Source of the DNA: CAYVXT01 sp964455485 | GTDB taxonomy: Bacteria; Patescibacteriota; Minisyncoccia; Phycocordibacterales; WO2-35-19 | Reading direction: 5' to 3' | Length of the DNA: 14,078 nt | Assembly (NCBI GenBank): GCA_964455485.1 | Contig: CAYVXT010000048.1 | Coordinates: 1 to 14,078, forward strand | Part shown: positions 13,048-14,078 of the stretch, piece after piece | How positions within the stretch are numbered: the first letter of the stretch is position 1 | How the letters are laid out: every line of letters begins with the position of its first letter | Notes under the pieces: model-generated | What the model was told of the DNA's origin: nothing | Seen by the model: the letters and a program-made list of their open reading frames with translations, nothing else | The model's database searches: none | Translations under genes and position numbers: made by a program

Positions 13048-13076
13048 TTGTCAAAATCAAGTGCTGCTGATATACT
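13048..13076 (+). promoter_or_regulatory. Promoter of tRNA-Glu
   Basis: TTGTCA (13048-13053), a 17-nt spacer, then TATACT (13071-13076) preceded by TGA, giving an extended -10. Transcription would start near 13083, just before the tRNA. An AAGGACAA sequence at 13034-13041 sits directly upstream and resembles the half-sites near 7315-7423. Confidence 0.75.
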
Positions 13077-13088
13077 ATTTTTGTTTAT

Positions 13089-13160
13089 GGCCCTATCGTC
13101 TATCGGTTAGGACACAAGCTTTTCAAGCTTGGAAGCGGGGTTCGACTCCCCGTAGGGTCA
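13089..13160 (+). tRNA. tRNA-Glu (anticodon UUC)
   Basis: A 72-nt cloverleaf. The acceptor is GGCCCTA with TAGGGTC (one G-U pair). The anticodon stem CAAGC/GCTTG holds the loop TTTTCAA with anticodon TTC. The T arm is CGGGG-TTCGACT-CCCCG, and the discriminator is A13160. CCA is not encoded; the next bases are CAAAG. Its last four bases are also the base of the long downstream hairpin at 13157-13209. Confidence 0.97.
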
Positions 13161-13209
13161 CAAAGTACTGAAAATCCTGCACTGCTGCAGGATTTTCAGT
13201 CTTTGTGAC
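13157..13209 (+). repeat. 24-bp hairpin beginning in the tRNA-Glu 3' end
   Basis: GTCACAAAG (13157-13165) pairs with CTTTGTGAC (13201-13209). After a bulged T13166, ACTGAAAATCCTGCA (13167-13181) pairs perfectly with 13186-13200 around CTGC. The first four bases belong to the tRNA. No T-run follows, so it is not a standard terminator. It could guide 3' processing or be one end of a small element. Confidence 0.8.
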
Positions 13210-13210
13210 A

Positions 13211-13289
13211 GCCGGAGCCATGTTTTGTAGCAACAAAACAGGCGAGGCAGGGTCGTGAAAAATTTTCTGCAGAAAATTTATTCCTGACC
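13211..13289 (+). repeat. tRNA-associated palindromic repeat, copy A
   Basis: The order is GCCGGAG (13211-13217), a hairpin TGTTTTGT/ACAAAACA (13221-13240), CGAGGCAGGGTCG (13243-13255), a perfect 20-bp palindrome AAATTTTCTGCAGAAAATTT (13260-13279), then TGACC (13285-13289). GGTC (13251-13254) and GACC (13286-13289) can pair outside the palindrome. Copies B and C share this plan. An 11-nt near copy of the tRNA-Glu end follows at 13286-13296. Confidence 0.7.
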
Positions 13290-13340
13290 ACAAAGTTAAA
13301 TTATTGTTACTCACAAATATTCTTAACCTCAAAGAAAAAC

Positions 13341-13375
13341 CGCGAGCTGGGGTAGCATATTTTCAGCAGAAAATA
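13341..13375 (+). repeat. tRNA-associated palindromic repeat, degenerate copy B
   Basis: CGCGAGCTGGGGTAG (13341-13355) is followed by TATTTTC-AGCA-GAAAATA (13358-13375). The GCCGGAG part and the clean TGACC end are missing. It lies between tRNA-Glu and tRNA-Ser, upstream of the Ser promoter region. Confidence 0.55.
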
Positions 13376-13416
13376 ACTTGTGGCCGACTTCCTGTATTGT
13401 AACAAATGTGTGCTAG

Positions 13417-13422
13417 TATAAT
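13417..13422 (+). promoter_or_regulatory. -10 box of tRNA-Ser
   Basis: A perfect TATAAT ends 7 nt before tRNA-Ser. TGTATT (13394-13399) lies 17 nt upstream as a weak -35. The position strongly suggests a tRNA promoter. Confidence 0.6.
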
Positions 13423-13429
13423 TCTTATT

Positions 13430-13514
13430 GGAGGGTTGGCAGAGTGGTCTAATGCGCCGCACTCGAAACGCGGTTGGGGGCAACCCCTCAGAGGTTCAAA
13501 TCCTCTACCCTCCG
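13430..13514 (+). tRNA. tRNA-Ser (anticodon CGA)
   Basis: An 85-nt class II tRNA. The acceptor is GGAGGGT with ACCCTCC and discriminator G13514, as usual for Ser. The D arm is GCA/TGC. The anticodon loop CTCGAAA holds CGA. The long variable arm is GGGG-CAA-CCCC, and the T arm is AGAGG-TTCAAAT-CCTCT. The base pair closing the anticodon loop is A-C rather than Watson-Crick (CCGCA against CGCGG). CCA is not encoded. Its 3' end is repeated at 13716-13732. Confidence 0.96.
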
Positions 13515-13546
13515 CAAAATAAAGAGTGAAGCGACTATATTTTGCG
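13513..13546 (+). repeat. Hairpin beginning in the tRNA-Ser 3' end
   Basis: CGCAAAATA (13513-13521) pairs with TATTTTGCG (13538-13546), 9 bp, loop 16 nt. The first two bases belong to the tRNA acceptor and discriminator, which repeats the arrangement at tRNA-Glu. Just after it, GTCCTGAGCACAGCGAAGGC forms a further small CCT/AGG hairpin. Confidence 0.65.
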
Positions 13547-13655
13547 AGAGTCCTGAGCACAGCGAAGGCTAGCCCGAAAAATAAATAAGAGCATCCTTAT
13601 ATATTCTGCAAGAGGGGGCAAAAGCGCTTTGAATAGCACTTCTTGGGATTTGAAA

Positions 13656-13716
13656 GCCGGAGTGCGACGGCGCGAGGCGGGGTCGCACAAATTTTCAGCA
13701 GAAAATTATGTTGACC
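13656..13716 (+). repeat. tRNA-associated palindromic repeat, copy C
   Basis: GCCGGAG (13656-13662), CGAGGCGGGGTCG (13673-13685), AATTTTC-AGCA-GAAAATT (13690-13707) and TGACC (13712-13716) follow in the same order and nearly the same spacing as copy A. GTGCGAC (13662-13668) pairs perfectly with GTCGCAC (13682-13688). The TGACC end runs directly into the duplicated tRNA-Ser 3' end. Confidence 0.7.
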
Positions 13717-13732
13717 AAATCCTCTACTCTCC
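13716..13732 (+). repeat. Duplicated tRNA-Ser 3' end (att-like direct repeat)
   Basis: CAAATCCTCTACTCTCC matches tRNA-Ser positions 13497-13513 at 16 of 17 bases, 219 nt downstream. The copied part is the T-arm and acceptor 3' strand, the classic core for integration at tRNA genes. The DNA between the copies is non-coding and carries the hairpin and repeat copy C. No integrase is visible. Confidence 0.7.
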
Positions 13733-13746
13733 TTGTTTAAATTTTG

Positions 13747-13752
13747 TATAAT
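13747..13752 (+). promoter_or_regulatory. Possible -10 box for the last gene
   Basis: A perfect TATAAT lies 27 nt before the ATG at 13780. No -35 hexamer is visible at the right distance. The leader is AT-rich, without a Shine-Dalgarno sequence. Confidence 0.4.
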
Positions 13753-13779
13753 TATTCTAATATTACATAATTTTAAAAT

Positions 13780-14078
13780 ATGGAATCTTTGCCAAAAAGA
13801 AATATAAATAGTGATGGAATGCCTATGGATGAGCAGGATAGCGCGGTTAACGACGAATTAAATAGAATGGGTACTATACACGACGTTGAAGGTGAAAGAT
13901 ATGCACAGCAATTTTCTGAAGACGAGGCACGTCGAATAGTGGAACAGGCGGATCAGGAATATCAAGATTTGAACGATAAAAAAGAATTAAGCGATTTACT
14001 TAAAGAAGAAAGAAGTAAAATAAAAATATCAAACGATGCTGGGTTTGGACTCGATAATGAGAGGATAGAAGATATGGG
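13780..14078 (+). CDS. Unknown acidic hydrophilic protein, N-terminal part
   Basis: An open frame from an ATG at 13780 runs to the window end (99 complete codons) with no stop, so the gene continues outside. It begins MESLPKRNINSDGM and is rich in Asp, Glu, Lys and Gln, for example FSEDEARRIVEQADQEYQDL and KELSDLLKEERSKIKI. It has no signal peptide or membrane segment and no recognisable domain in the visible part; short amphipathic helices are likely. The AT-rich leader without a Shine-Dalgarno sequence is like that of most genes here. No function can be given. Confidence 0.75.
   Translation, partial: MESLPKRNINSDGMPMDEQDSAVNDELNRMGTIHDVEGERYAQQFSEDEARRIVEQADQEYQDLNDKKELSDLLKEERSKIKISNDAGFGLDNERIEDM

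Noticed and set aside
13260..13279. The perfect 20-bp palindrome as a single isolated regulator site
   Set aside because: Related palindromes recur inside copies B and C with the same flanking blocks, so it is better explained as part of the repeat element.
13123..13332. Minus-strand open frame over tRNA-Glu, ending in LRGVEPRFQA
   Set aside because: It is the antisense of the tRNA T-arm and repeat DNA, a well-known type of false protein call.
13363..13560. Minus-strand open frame over tRNA-Ser with GRGFEPLRGC
   Set aside because: It is antisense to the tRNA and therefore not a plausible gene.

Overview
The window looks like a piece of a small, AT-rich bacterial genome of the Patescibacteria/CPR type, probably Parcubacteria-like. 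This rests on several signs together: a very short valyl-tRNA synthetase, tightly packed genes, translation starts that mostly lack Shine-Dalgarno sequences, a large surface protein ending in the peptidoglycan-binding-like domain often seen in these lineages, and small membrane proteins of a kind common there. TGA is used as a stop (for example at 12791), so the code appears standard. The phylum call is inference; no 16S or ribosomal protein gene is present.

Layout. Positions 1-169 hold the 3' part of a GC-rich structured RNA ending in an intrinsic terminator. After an AT-rich spacer, a plus-strand run follows: a DUF457/YdjM-like membrane protein (382-930), LemA (974-1531), a Nudix hydrolase (1548-2042), a glutaredoxin (2131-2388), a small membrane protein (2396-2641), tRNA-Phe(GAA) and a dihydroorotate dehydrogenase-like gene (2851-3933). 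A minus-strand operon follows, transcribed valS (7219-5096), prsW-like (5092-4388), hsp20 (4385-3930), with gaps of 2-3 nt. A 306-bp divergent intergenic region with four TGTCCTTT half-sites separates valS from a 1162-residue secreted, membrane-anchored surface protein (7526-11014). tsaD (12062-11019) lies convergent to it. Then come a divergent LysM-like/coiled-coil secreted protein, a possible 23-residue small ORF and a strong terminator. These last two coding regions have the only strong Shine-Dalgarno sequences in the window.

The right end holds tRNA-Glu(UUC) and tRNA-Ser(CGA), each followed by palindromic non-coding DNA, and then the start of an unknown acidic protein that runs off the window.

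The most unusual feature is around the tRNA genes. tRNA-Glu and tRNA-Ser are each followed by a hairpin whose 5' arm begins inside the tRNA 3' end. Next comes a shared repeat (GCCGGAG, then CGAGGC-GGGTCG, then a palindrome around AATTTTC-WGCA-GAAAATT, then TGACC), and then a second copy of the tRNA 3' end: 16 of 17 nt for Ser, a weaker 9 of 11 for Glu. A decayed third copy lies between them. tRNA-Phe instead has a copy of its 5' end upstream, next to GC-rich hairpins. This resembles a family of short non-autonomous elements that use tRNA genes as attachment sites, or a tRNA-derived repeat family. No integrase or transposase is visible in the window.
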